Assembly: GCF_015694735.1 (NCBI RefSeq)
Contig: NZ_JADQDP010000006.1
Span: forward strand, 1 to 64,000
Reading direction: 5' to 3'
DNA from: Hymenobacter properus
Lineage (GTDB): Bacteria; Bacteroidota; Bacteroidia; Cytophagales; Hymenobacteraceae
Length of the DNA: 64,000 bases
Below, in pieces: positions 33,431-41,721 of the stretch. The notes under the pieces are model-generated. The model was not told the origin of the DNA. It did not search any database and saw only the letters and a list, made by a program, of their open reading frames with translations. The translations under genes and the position numbers were made by a program. Numbering within the stretch: the stretch's first letter is position 1; every line of letters starts with the position of its first letter.

Positions 33431-34453
33431 GTGAACGACTTTTTCAACCTTCTGCGCTACGCCACGCTGGCCAGCTACCAGTGGCAGCACCCCAAGCTGC
33501 TGCTGCTGATAGCGGCCGTGCCGCTGCTGTTTCTGCTGCGGCGGCTGCTGGCGCGGCGCCGGCCCCGGGTGGGGGTGGCCTTCGGGCCGGGCGAGGGCGG
33601 GCGCGACTGGACGGCGGCCCTGCGCTTCGTGCCCGATGTGCTGCTGGGCTTCGCGCTGGCCTTTGCCATTGTGGCGGTGGCCCGCCCCCAGCGCACCGAC
33701 GAGCGGGTGGAGCAGTCGGGCCGTGGCATCGACATCGTGCTGGCCCTCGACGTGTCGGGCTCGATGGAAATCCAGGACCTGCGCCCCAGCCGCCTCGAAG
33801 CTGCCAAGCGCATTGCCACCGACTTCTTGAAAACCCGCGTGGGCGACCGCCTGGCCCTGGTGGCCTTCGCCGGCGACGCCTACTCGCTAGCGCCCCTCAC
33901 CACCGACTACGACCTGCTGCGCGAAGACCTGGCCGGCCTGCGCATCGGCATGATTGCCAACGACGGCACGGCCATCGGCTCGGCCCTGGGCGTAGCCGTG
34001 AACCGCCTGCGCGAGTCCACGGCCCGCTCGCGGGTGTGCATCCTGCTCTCCGACGGCGAAAGCAACGCCGGCAGCCTCGACCCGCAGCTGGCCGCGCAGC
34101 TGGCCCACGCCTTCGGCATCCGCATCTATACCATCGGGCTGGGCAAGGATGGCTTCGTGCCCTACGGCCAGGACGACAACGGCCGCCCCCGCTACGTGCA
34201 AACCCGCCTCGACGAAACCACCATGCGCGAACTGGCCGCCGCGGCCGACGGCCAATTCTTCCGAGCCACCGACAACGGCGCCCTGCGCGCGGTGTTCAAC
34301 CAAATTAACCGCCTCGAAAAATCGGAAATCAAGCAATTGCGTTTCCGCAACACCAAGGACTTCTACCGGCCCTACCTGTGGCTGAGCATTGGGCTGTGGC
34401 TAGCCTGGCTGGCGCTGAAAAGCACGTTTTTGAGCAACCCGCTGGAAGACTGA
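33431..34453 (+). CDS. BatA-like VWA-domain membrane protein
   Basis: 340 residues. Two N-terminal hydrophobic helices (about 21-40 and 68-84), a VWA domain from about 98 with a complete MIDAS (DVSGSM: D107, S109, S111), then a C-terminal helix (LWLSIGLWLAWLALKS). This is the BatA layout, first linked to aerotolerance in Bacteroides. The start is a GTG at 33431, preceded by TACCTTCG at 33416-33423, a weak -7-like sequence. No BatB follows; an unrelated secreted coiled-coil protein is next. Confidence 0.88.
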   Translation: MNDFFNLLRYATLASYQWQHPKLLLLIAAVPLLFLLRRLLARRRPRVGVAFGPGEGGRDWTAALRFVPDVLLGFALAFAIVAVARPQRTDERVEQSGRGIDIVLALDVSGSMEIQDLRPSRLEAAKRIATDFLKTRVGDRLALVAFAGDAYSLAPLTTDYDLLREDLAGLRIGMIANDGTAIGSALGVAVNRLRESTARSRVCILLSDGESNAGSLDPQLAAQLAHAFGIRIYTIGLGKDGFVPYGQDDNGRPRYVQTRLDETTMRELAAAADGQFFRATDNGALRAVFNQINRLEKSEIKQLRFRNTKDFYRPYLWLSIGLWLAWLALKSTFLSNPLED

Positions 34454-34535
34454 CGCCGGAGAACGTGGCAACGGTTCTATTTTTGCCTGCGCGGCCTGGC
34501 GCTGTTTTAATTCTATTTCTTCGACTGTTATTCTG

Positions 34536-35696
34536 ATGAACAAAAGCCTGTTGGCGCTCGGTCTGGCGCTGCTGATGGCACTAAGCCATTCCGCTGCCCG
34601 CGCCCAGGGCCACATCATGCGGGTGCGCCTCACCGACGGCGCGGTCACCCTCAACGCCAACCTGCCCCGCGACTACACCGACCGCACCTTCATCAAAGGC
34701 CTGGCCATGTACCGCAACAAGATTGAGGACCTCACCGGCTGCCTCATCCTGCTCGAAGACCGCGACAAGGCCAGCATCATCGGGCAGTACATCAAACCCG
34801 GCGAGCCGCCGCTGCGCAACCAGGCCCTGGCCGACGTGCTCTACAGCTCCAAAATCAGCACCGCCTTCAAGATGAACGGCAGCTACATGGTGGCTTCGGT
34901 GGCGGCCAACCACGCCTCCATTGTGGAACTCATCATCACCGACATCGCCGGTGTGCTGGTGCCCGAAACCGCTGTGCCCTACCTCGACATCTGCCGGGCG
35001 GCCAAAAACGTGGCTCCCGAGCTGAAAAAACGCATTTACTACATTCGCTCGGCCAAGCTCTCCAGCGTGCACAGCCGCGTGTACCAGGAAGTGGGGGCCG
35101 AATCGGGCGTGTCGGGCACCGTGTTCAGCGCCGGGGGCAAGGTGTACAGCAGCTCCGACCAGTTCAAAACCGACTACGTGGTGAGCGTGGACCTAGTGAG
35201 CCTCAACAACCTGTTGCTCACCAAAAACTGCGACAACCTCATCAGCAGCAGCGAGCTGGCCGGCCGCCTGCAGTCGGACCGCGCCCGCCAGGAGGCCGAC
35301 CGCGCCGAGCAGGAGCGCCGCCAGAAGGAAAGTGAGCTAAAAACGGCCAAAGCCGAGGCCGACGAACTGAAGCGCAAGGTGGCCGAAATCCAGGAAAACC
35401 TGAAAAAACAGGCCGTCACCACCGACGAGTACCGCCACCAGGTGGAAGGCCTGCGCCGCGACCTGATTGTGGCGCAGCAGCGCGTCAATCAGGTAAACAT
35501 CGAGTTCAAGCAAGCCGAGAGCAACACGAAAGTGGTGCAAGCCACCTCCGAACAGCAACAGCAGCAACAAACAAAAACCGCTGCCGCTACGGCCGCTCCG
35601 CTGGTGCAGAAATCCGATGTAAACGTGATTTCGGAAGTGAAAAACCTTTCCGAAGAGGAGGTGAAGAAGATGGGCTTTAAGGAGGTGAAGCAGTGA
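34536..35696 (+). CDS. Secreted coiled-coil protein, unknown function
   Basis: 386 residues. Signal peptide MNKSLLALGLALLMALSHSAARA, cleaved before QGH. Residues about 24-235 form a mixed alpha/beta domain that I do not recognise (YTDRTFIKGLAMYRNKIEDL; KRIYYIRSAKLSSVHSR). Residues about 245-345 are a long coiled coil rich in Glu/Lys/Arg/Gln (RARQEADRAEQERRQKESEL), then a Gln-rich stretch and the C-terminal NLSEEEVKKMGFKEVKQ. It is probably periplasmic. It follows the BatA-like gene by 82 nt and may be co-transcribed. Confidence 0.65.
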   Translation: MNKSLLALGLALLMALSHSAARAQGHIMRVRLTDGAVTLNANLPRDYTDRTFIKGLAMYRNKIEDLTGCLILLEDRDKASIIGQYIKPGEPPLRNQALADVLYSSKISTAFKMNGSYMVASVAANHASIVELIITDIAGVLVPETAVPYLDICRAAKNVAPELKKRIYYIRSAKLSSVHSRVYQEVGAESGVSGTVFSAGGKVYSSSDQFKTDYVVSVDLVSLNNLLLTKNCDNLISSSELAGRLQSDRARQEADRAEQERRQKESELKTAKAEADELKRKVAEIQENLKKQAVTTDEYRHQVEGLRRDLIVAQQRVNQVNIEFKQAESNTKVVQATSEQQQQQQTKTAAATAAPLVQKSDVNVISEVKNLSEEEVKKMGFKEVKQ

Positions 35697-35729
35697 GGCA
35701 TTTTGAGCCTGCCGGAGTTATTGTTGAAC

Positions 35730-35817
35730 GTCATGCTGAGCGCAGCCGAAGCATCTCTACCGCAGCACTAATTGGTTACTTGCGCGGTAGAGATGCTTCG
35801 GCTGCGCTCAGCATGAC
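35730..35817. repeat. Dispersed inverted repeat upstream of yggS
   Basis: GTCATGCTGAGCGCAGCCG plus AAGCATCTCTACCGC is mirrored by GCGGTAGAGATGCTTCGG plus CTGCGCTCAGCATGAC. The arms pair perfectly over about 34 nt around a 20-nt loop. This is the clearest consensus copy. It ends 29 nt before the yggS ATG. Confidence 0.95.
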
Positions 35818-35846
35818 CGTTTAATTATCTGATTCAAATCCAGCCC

Positions 35847-36515
35847 ATGTCCATCGCTGATAACATCCACCGCCTCAATGCCGAGCTGGCCGGCACCTCC
35901 GCCCGGCTGTGCGTCGTCACCAAAACCCACCCCGTCGAGAAGCTGCAGGAAGCCTACGATGCTGGCGCCCGCTGCTTCGGCGAGAACCGGCCCCAGGAAA
36001 TGGCCGCCAAGCAGCCCCAACTGCCCGCCGATGTTGAGTGGCACCTCATCGGCCAGCTCCAAACCAACAAAGTGAAGCTGCTGGCGCCCTTTGTGCACAC
36101 CATTCAAAGCATCGACAGCGGGAAGCTGCTGCGCGAAATCAACAAGCACGCTGCTGCCAACGGCCGCGTTATCAACTGCTTGGTACAGTTCCACATCGCT
36201 CGGGAAGAAAACAAGTCGGGCCTCACACTGGCCGAGGCCGAGGAAATCCTGCGTTCCGATGAGTACCAACAGTTTCAGAACGTGCGCCTGACCGGCGTGA
36301 TGGGCGTTGCCACTTTCACCGATGACGAGGCGCAGCTGCGGCAGGAGTTCCAACAGTTGCGCAGCTACTTCGAGCACCTGAAAGACGCTTTTTTCGCCAA
36401 TGAGCCCGATTTTAAGGATATTTCGATGGGCATGAGCGGCGACTATAAACTGGCCGTCTCGGAGGGCAGCACGCTGGTGCGCGTGGGCAGCGCCATTTTC
36501 GGCAGCCGGAGCTAG
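35847..36515 (+). CDS. yggS: YggS/PROSC family PLP-binding homeostasis protein
   Basis: 222 residues, the usual family length. K26 in VTKTHPV is the PLP-binding lysine. Other family blocks are CFGENRPQEM, WHLIGQLQTNKVK and MGMSGDYKLAVSEGSTLVRVGSAIFG. The protein binds pyridoxal phosphate and maintains B6-vitamer and amino-acid balance without known catalytic turnover. An inverted repeat lies between it and the previous gene. Confidence 0.94.
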   Translation: MSIADNIHRLNAELAGTSARLCVVTKTHPVEKLQEAYDAGARCFGENRPQEMAAKQPQLPADVEWHLIGQLQTNKVKLLAPFVHTIQSIDSGKLLREINKHAAANGRVINCLVQFHIAREENKSGLTLAEAEEILRSDEYQQFQNVRLTGVMGVATFTDDEAQLRQEFQQLRSYFEHLKDAFFANEPDFKDISMGMSGDYKLAVSEGSTLVRVGSAIFGSRS

Positions 36516-36636
36516 CGGAACCTTCTGCATTCCTTCTGCGAAAACTCAGGGCCCTCTGCGGTGGTAAGACGTTGAGGCTTCCAAGCGCAACGGTAGAAAT
36601 TCGCCTATCTTCCGCCTTCCGTCCGCTGTTCCAACC

Positions 36637-37800
36637 ATGCCCGCCACCACCGCGTCCTCGCCTCCGCCGCCGGCCATTCAGGCCAACCAGCACATCTACG
36701 ACGACTATTTCGAGGAGGACTTCACCCGCACGGTGGACGAAAACATCCTGCAGCTGCTCGACCGCGTGTGGTTCCGCTCCGAACTGGTGGGCTTCGAGGA
36801 CTTCCCGCAGCGCAACAACCCCGACCGGCCCCTGATTTTCGCGTCCAACCACTCGGGCATGGCCTTCCCCTGGGACGCCATGGTGGCTTTGTCGCACCTG
36901 TTTCGCTACCTGCCCCGGCACGAGTCCATGCGCGACCTGCCGCGGCCCCTTTCGGCCCCGCTGCTTTCCCAAACGGCCCTGATGAACCCCTACCTGGTGA
37001 AGGACTTCTGGAAGAAATGCGGCTGCGTGGACGCCACGACGCTGAATTTCGAAACCATGATGTACTACCAGGACCACAACCTGATGCTCTACCCCGAGGG
37101 GGTGCCCGGCATCGGCAAGGGGTTCAACCGCAAATACGAGCTGCAGCGTCTGGCTACCAGCATGGTGCGCCTGGGCCTGCAGCACGGCACCGACATCGTG
37201 CCTTTTTACACCATCAACGCCGAATATCTCAACCCCTACGCCTACAGCTTCGACCCCATCAACCGGCTGACCAAGAAAATCGGCATTCCGTTTTTGCCGC
37301 TCACGGTGCTGCTGCTGCTGGTGCTCATTCAGCCCTGGGCCTTCTATCTGGCTCTGCCGGCCAAGCTGGTCTTCGTGATGGGCACCCGCATCCGCCCGTC
37401 CGACCTCACCGATAAAACCGTCGACCAGCTCACCCGTGATGAATACCTGGCCTTGAGCGAGCAAATCCGCCAGCAGATGCAAGCCGAGCTGGATGCTGCC
37501 GTGCAGGCCCACGGCCAAAAACCCTACCGCTGGCGCGAACTGTGGCAGCGCATGAAGGAAAACCGCCGCTTCTTCCCGTTTTTCCTGCCCTTCGCCTGGC
37601 CAGCCGTCTTCACCGAGTTCGAGCGCCTCTACGTGAAGGAGGGCCGCCGCAACTTCCGCATGCAGCTGGACAAGCCCGGCGCTTGGCTGCGCATGCTCTG
37701 GCGCAACCCCATAACCCTGGCGTATTTCATCCCGTTGTTAGGCTGGATTCCCCTGGCAATCAAAGGTTATAAAGGCAATAAGCTTGGGCAGAAAGCGTAG
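36637..37800 (+). CDS. PlsC-like lysophospholipid acyltransferase family protein
   Basis: 387 residues. The acyltransferase signature is of the NHSG type (ASNHSGMAFPWDAM), in which His and Asp are more widely spaced than in the classical HX4D, followed by YPEGVPGIGKGF for the acceptor phosphate site. One hydrophobic hairpin (about 212-250) and a C-terminal helical region. It should acylate a glycerolipid or lysophospholipid at the membrane; the substrate is not determined. The N-terminus has a low-complexity ATTASSPPPPA stretch. The next gene, an esterase, is separated by a dispersed repeat. Confidence 0.85.
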   Translation: MPATTASSPPPPAIQANQHIYDDYFEEDFTRTVDENILQLLDRVWFRSELVGFEDFPQRNNPDRPLIFASNHSGMAFPWDAMVALSHLFRYLPRHESMRDLPRPLSAPLLSQTALMNPYLVKDFWKKCGCVDATTLNFETMMYYQDHNLMLYPEGVPGIGKGFNRKYELQRLATSMVRLGLQHGTDIVPFYTINAEYLNPYAYSFDPINRLTKKIGIPFLPLTVLLLLVLIQPWAFYLALPAKLVFVMGTRIRPSDLTDKTVDQLTRDEYLALSEQIRQQMQAELDAAVQAHGQKPYRWRELWQRMKENRRFFPFFLPFAWPAVFTEFERLYVKEGRRNFRMQLDKPGAWLRMLWRNPITLAYFIPLLGWIPLAIKGYKGNKLGQKA

Positions 37801-37827
37801 TTGTGTTTCACCTCAGCATTCATTAAC

Positions 37828-37919
37828 CCATCATGCAGAGCGCAGCGAAGCATCTCGCGTGCGCTAAGCAATTATTTACTCTTGCACGCGAGATGCTTCG
37901 CTGCGCTCTGCATGACGGG
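37828..37919. repeat. Dispersed inverted repeat upstream of the esterase gene
   Basis: CCATCATGCAGAGCGCAG plus CGAAGCATCTCGCGTGC is mirrored by GCACGCGAGATGCTTCG plus CTGCGCTCTGCATGACGGG. It starts 27 nt after the preceding stop and ends 32 nt before the next ATG. Confidence 0.92.
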
Positions 37920-37951
37920 CTTTCCACTCTTTCTCCCCAAAATCCCACCCA

Positions 37952-38926
37952 ATGCCCTCCATCCAGCACCTGCTGCTCAAGCAGCTTCTCACGGCTGCCG
38001 CCGCGCCGCTGGCCCGCCGCAAGCCCAGCGTGGGCGCCATGCGGCTGGCTATGGAGGCCGGCTCGCTCCTCAATTTCATGCCATGGAAGGTGAATCTGGA
38101 AAGCTTCCGGCTCGATAACCGCCTCGAAGCCGAGTGGCTGCGGCCCCGCGCTGCCCACCCCACGCGGGCGATGCTCTACCTGCACGGCGGCGGCTACGTG
38201 CTGGGCTCCCTCAATACCCACCGCAGCCTGGTGGGCAGCCTGGCCCAGCGCTGCGGCCTTAATGTGCTCACCATCAACTACCGCAAGGCGCCCGACCACC
38301 CGTTTCCCGCCGCGCTCGATGATGCCCGGCGCGCCTACCGCTGGCTGCGGCGCCACGGCTACCAGCCGCACGACATCGTGGTGGCCGGCGACTCGGCCGG
38401 AGGCGGGCTAGCCCTGGCCCTGCTGCTGGCCCTGCGCGACGCGGGCGAGCCCCTGCCTGCCGCCGGCATCGGCCTCTCCCCCTGGACCGACCTCAACTTG
38501 CCCGTTTCGGCCCTGCGCCGCGTGGCCCGCGAAGAAGGCCTCCTGCTTGAAGCGCTGCAGATGCGCACCTGGGGCCCCCTCTACGCCCACAAAACCGCTC
38601 TTTCGCACCCGCTGCTCTCGCCTTTGCAGGCCGATTTGCACGGCCTGCCGCCGCTGCTCATTCAAGTGTCGACGGCCGAAGTGCTCTACGACGACGCTCT
38701 GCGTTTTGCCGACAAAGCCCGCGCGGCGGGGGTAGCTGTGACACTGCAACCCTTTGAAGGACTGGTGCATTGGTGGCACCTGTTCTGGCGCATCGTGCCC
38801 GAAGCGCGCCAGGCACTCGACCAGGTATCGGCCTTCCTGGAAAAGCGGTGGACCCAGGTTGATGCTGAGCAACAGCAACGTAAAGCTTCTGCACTACCCC
38901 AGCCTCGGCGGCGGTTGGCGGCTTAG
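37952..38926 (+). CDS. HSL-family alpha/beta hydrolase (esterase/lipase)
   Basis: 324 residues. The oxyanion-hole motif HGGGY is at 78-82 and the nucleophile S148 is in AGDSAGGGLA. The catalytic acid is probably in EVLYDD and the His in GLVHWWHLF. This is the hormone-sensitive-lipase (class IV) type, acting on short or medium acyl esters. No signal peptide. Next to an acyltransferase, it may share a lipid-related role, which is inference. The Arg/Gln-rich C-terminus (QQQRKASALPQPRRRLAA) extends beyond the fold. Confidence 0.9.
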   Translation: MPSIQHLLLKQLLTAAAAPLARRKPSVGAMRLAMEAGSLLNFMPWKVNLESFRLDNRLEAEWLRPRAAHPTRAMLYLHGGGYVLGSLNTHRSLVGSLAQRCGLNVLTINYRKAPDHPFPAALDDARRAYRWLRRHGYQPHDIVVAGDSAGGGLALALLLALRDAGEPLPAAGIGLSPWTDLNLPVSALRRVAREEGLLLEALQMRTWGPLYAHKTALSHPLLSPLQADLHGLPPLLIQVSTAEVLYDDALRFADKARAAGVAVTLQPFEGLVHWWHLFWRIVPEARQALDQVSAFLEKRWTQVDAEQQQRKASALPQPRRRLAA

Positions 38927-39069
38927 CTTCGCTTTAGAGGGCTCGGCTGAATTGAATTGGTATAGCGCATAAAGCCGGAATTGTACAGTAACACCGCCGC
39001 ATTTTGATGTAAATGAGCCACTTTAATCGACAAATAGCGTACACAACTCAACTATATTGTGAAGTTGCA

Positions 39070-39110
39070 TAAGTTTGCAGCGGAGTTAGTCGGCTTGCAT
39101 ACTACTTTTG
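39070..39110 (+). promoter_or_regulatory. Two -7-like elements upstream of the phasin-like gene
   Basis: TAAGTTTG at 39070-39077 and TACTTTTG at 39103-39110 both fit TAnnTTTG, 101 and 68 nt before the ATG at 39178. The region 38960-39180 is noticeably AT-richer than surrounding sequence. -33 spacing is not ideal for either. Confidence 0.4.
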
Positions 39111-39177
39111 CTGACCAATGGCTTTTACTTCAACCGTTTCGCCTTTTTAACCTTTCACCTCAACCCGTTTCAGTTCC

Positions 39178-39654
39178 ATGGAAGATTTGTTTAAGAAGTT
39201 CGTCAATGCCGGCGTTGGCTACATTGCCCAAGGCAGCAAGTCGGTGCAAAACACCATCGACAAGCTGGTGAAGGACAACAAGATGACCCAGGAAGAGGGT
39301 AAAAAAATTGTGGATGAGCTGCTGAAAAGCGGTGAAACCAAGCGCGCCGAGCTCGAAAAGCAATTTCAGGGCCTGGCCGACAGTGTGCGCAAAACGGTAG
39401 GCCTGGGCAGCTCGAAAGGCAAGTCCGACGCTAAAAAGCCGGCTGCTAAATCGGCCGCCAAGCCCGCTAGCAGCGCCACCAGCAAGGCCGCCGGCGCTAC
39501 TAAAAAAGCTGCCGACAAAGTGAGCAGCGCCGCCGGCTCGGCCCAGAAATCGGCCGCTGCCAAAGCAGGGGCTGCCAAGCCCGCCGCGGCCAAGAAGCCC
39601 GCCGCTAAGAAACCGGCCGCCTCGGCTGGTGCTGGCAGCGAAGGCCAGGCATAA
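39178..39654 (+). CDS. Phasin-like protein with histone-H1-like Lys/Ala tail
   Basis: 158 residues. Residues 1-78 are a phasin-type helical domain (LFKKFVNAGVGYIAQGSKSVQ… KMTQEEGKKIVDELL), of the kind annotated as polyhydroxyalkanoate-granule or PHA-synthesis regulator proteins. Residues about 80-158 are AlgP/PhaF-like repeats of KKPAAKSAAKPA and KAGAAKPAAAKKPAAKK, very basic and expected to bind DNA nonspecifically. The combination resembles PhaF, which links granules to the nucleoid; no PHA synthase gene is in this window. It is monocistronic, with its own promoter region and a strong terminator. Confidence 0.75.
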   Translation: MEDLFKKFVNAGVGYIAQGSKSVQNTIDKLVKDNKMTQEEGKKIVDELLKSGETKRAELEKQFQGLADSVRKTVGLGSSKGKSDAKKPAAKSAAKPASSATSKAAGATKKAADKVSSAAGSAQKSAAAKAGAAKPAAAKKPAAKKPAASAGAGSEGQA

Positions 39655-39679
39655 GTTGCTAGTAGCCCGCCAATAGCAG

Positions 39680-39713
39680 AAACCCCGCTTGCCTAATGCA
39701 AGCGGGGTTTTTC
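39680..39713 (+). terminator. Strong terminator after the phasin-like gene
   Basis: A perfect 13-bp stem: AAACCCCGCTTGC (39680-39692) with GCAAGCGGGGTTT (39698-39710), then TT. Confidence 0.9.
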
Positions 39714-39796
39714 AATAACCAGCGTCCCGTAGTTTGCCACAAATCTGCGAAATCAGAATAATCTGCGTAATCTGCGGTCCGTAAATCTGCGGTCTG

Positions 39797-41479
39797 ATGT
39801 TCAAAAACACGATTTCCAACCTCTCCCGCATCCGGCAAGTGGCGGAGGTGCTGCTGCGCTACGGCTTCGAAGACGTGGTGACGACCACGCCGCTGCGCCG
39901 CCTCGTGAGCAAAAGCCGCCGCCTGAACTGGCAGCGCGAAGACCGGCCGGTGTTTGAAACCACGCGCTGGGAGCGGGTGCGCCTGATTATCGAGGAACTG
40001 GGCCCCACCTTCATCAAGCTGGCCCAAGCCATGAGCAACCGGGCCGACCTGCTGCCCGAGGCCCTGATTGACGAGTTTGAGAAGCTGCAAAGCAACGTGC
40101 CGCCCTTCGAAACGGCCCTGGCCCGCCAGATTATCGAGGAGGAATTAGGCCGGCCGATATCGGAGGTGTTCAGCGAGTTCGACGACGTGACGCTGGGCTC
40201 GGCCAGCATCGGGCAGGTGCACCGGGCGCGGCTGCTGAGCGGGGAGGAAGTGGTGGTGAAAGTGCAGCGCCCCGGCGTGCAGCAAAAGGTGAAATCCGAC
40301 CTGGCCCTGCTGCACGAGCTGGTGCGCCTCACGGCCGGCTTCCTGCAAAAGCAGGGCTTGGCCAACCCGCAGGACATCGTGGATGCCTTCGAGCGCAGCA
40401 TGAGCAAGGAGCTGGACTACACCGCCGAGGCCCGCTCAATGGAGCAGTTCCGCAAGCTCTACGAAGATTACACCACGTTTTACGTGCCCAAGCCATTTCG
40501 GGAGCTGAGCACCTCGCGCATCCTCGTCATTGAGTTTGTGAGCGGCTGCAAAATCACCGATAAGGCCCAGCTGCAAGCCTGGGACCTGAGCCCCGCCGCC
40601 GTGGCCGAAAACGGCATGGACATCTACCTGACCCAGATTTTCGAGTTCGGGGTGTTCCACGCCGACCCGCACCCCGGCAACGTGCTGGTGCGCCCCGATG
40701 GCACCATCGTGCTCATCGATTTTGGCATGGTGGGCCGCCTCACCAAGCAGCAGAAATACGCCTTCGCGGGCGTGTTCATTGGCATGGCGCGGCAAGACGC
40801 GCGCAGCATGGCCCTGAACTTCCGGCGGCTGGCCCTCACGGCCGAAATTCCGGATATGCGGGCCTTCGAGGCCGATTTGAGCCAGCTGATTGAGGATTTT
40901 GCCATGCTCGATGTGAAGGAGATGAGCATGAGCGACCTGGCCGATGCCCTCCAGACCATCATCTACAATTACAAATTGCAGGTGCCGGGCGCGGTGTTTC
41001 TCATCCTGCGGGCGCTGGTCATTCTGGAAGGCATCGGCAAGGTGCTGCACCCCAGCTTTAACACCTTCGAATTTGTGCGGCCCTACGGTGCCAAGATTAT
41101 CCGGGAGCAGTACTCGCGCGAAAACCTCCTCACCGAGGCCGAATACACCGGCACGCAGCTGCTGGCGCTGCTGCAGACATTGCCGGCCGACGTGCGCCAG
41201 ATTGTGCGCAAAATCAGCAAGGGCGAGCTGCGGCTGAAATTTGAGTTGGTGGGCTACCAAACATTGCTCCGCAAGGCCGACCAACTCGTGAGCCGTACCA
41301 TTCTGGCCTTGCTGAGTGTGGGCGGCCTGCTGTTTTCGGGCCTTTCGTTAATGGGCCATTACTCGCCCGATATGCCCTATCACCGCGGCGTGCCCGAAAT
41401 CACCTGGTGGAGCCTGGGCGCGACAGGTTTCATGCTGTTGATTTTGCTACTGCTCGGCACCGGACGCCGGGAAAAATAG
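39797..41479 (+). CDS. ABC1/AarF/UbiB family atypical kinase
   Basis: 560 residues, full length for UbiB-like proteins. Kinase-like motifs: SIGQVHRARL (Ala-rich/nucleotide loop), VVKVQRPGV (ATP-anchoring Lys), FGVFHADPHPGNVLV and VLIDFGMVGRL (metal-binding). The family-specific KxGQ motif reads FIKLAQAMSNRADLLP, with Ala for Gly. Two C-terminal hydrophobic helices anchor it in the membrane. UbiB proteins support isoprenoid quinone biosynthesis; with menC present, menaquinone metabolism is the likely context (inference). Confidence 0.93.
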   Translation: MFKNTISNLSRIRQVAEVLLRYGFEDVVTTTPLRRLVSKSRRLNWQREDRPVFETTRWERVRLIIEELGPTFIKLAQAMSNRADLLPEALIDEFEKLQSNVPPFETALARQIIEEELGRPISEVFSEFDDVTLGSASIGQVHRARLLSGEEVVVKVQRPGVQQKVKSDLALLHELVRLTAGFLQKQGLANPQDIVDAFERSMSKELDYTAEARSMEQFRKLYEDYTTFYVPKPFRELSTSRILVIEFVSGCKITDKAQLQAWDLSPAAVAENGMDIYLTQIFEFGVFHADPHPGNVLVRPDGTIVLIDFGMVGRLTKQQKYAFAGVFIGMARQDARSMALNFRRLALTAEIPDMRAFEADLSQLIEDFAMLDVKEMSMSDLADALQTIIYNYKLQVPGAVFLILRALVILEGIGKVLHPSFNTFEFVRPYGAKIIREQYSRENLLTEAEYTGTQLLALLQTLPADVRQIVRKISKGELRLKFELVGYQTLLRKADQLVSRTILALLSVGGLLFSGLSLMGHYSPDMPYHRGVPEITWWSLGATGFMLLILLLLGTGRREK

Positions 41480-41721
41480 GGGAGGTGACTAACCTAAATC
41501 CGGCAATGGTAAGTCTGAAATCTGTAAGGCAGAACGAATTGTAAAGTCCCTTTTTCGAGGCTTTGTTATTGATTAATATAATGAATAACAAGTAGTTTTA
41601 TTTGTGTTTCGAACGGGGTCGAACGTCCTTGAGGGCCGGATTTTGCATTGCCCGCCGTTTGGAGACACCGCTACCTTTCGCCACCTGTCGCCATTGGCAG
41701 GATGACCTAGCGAAAGATTGT

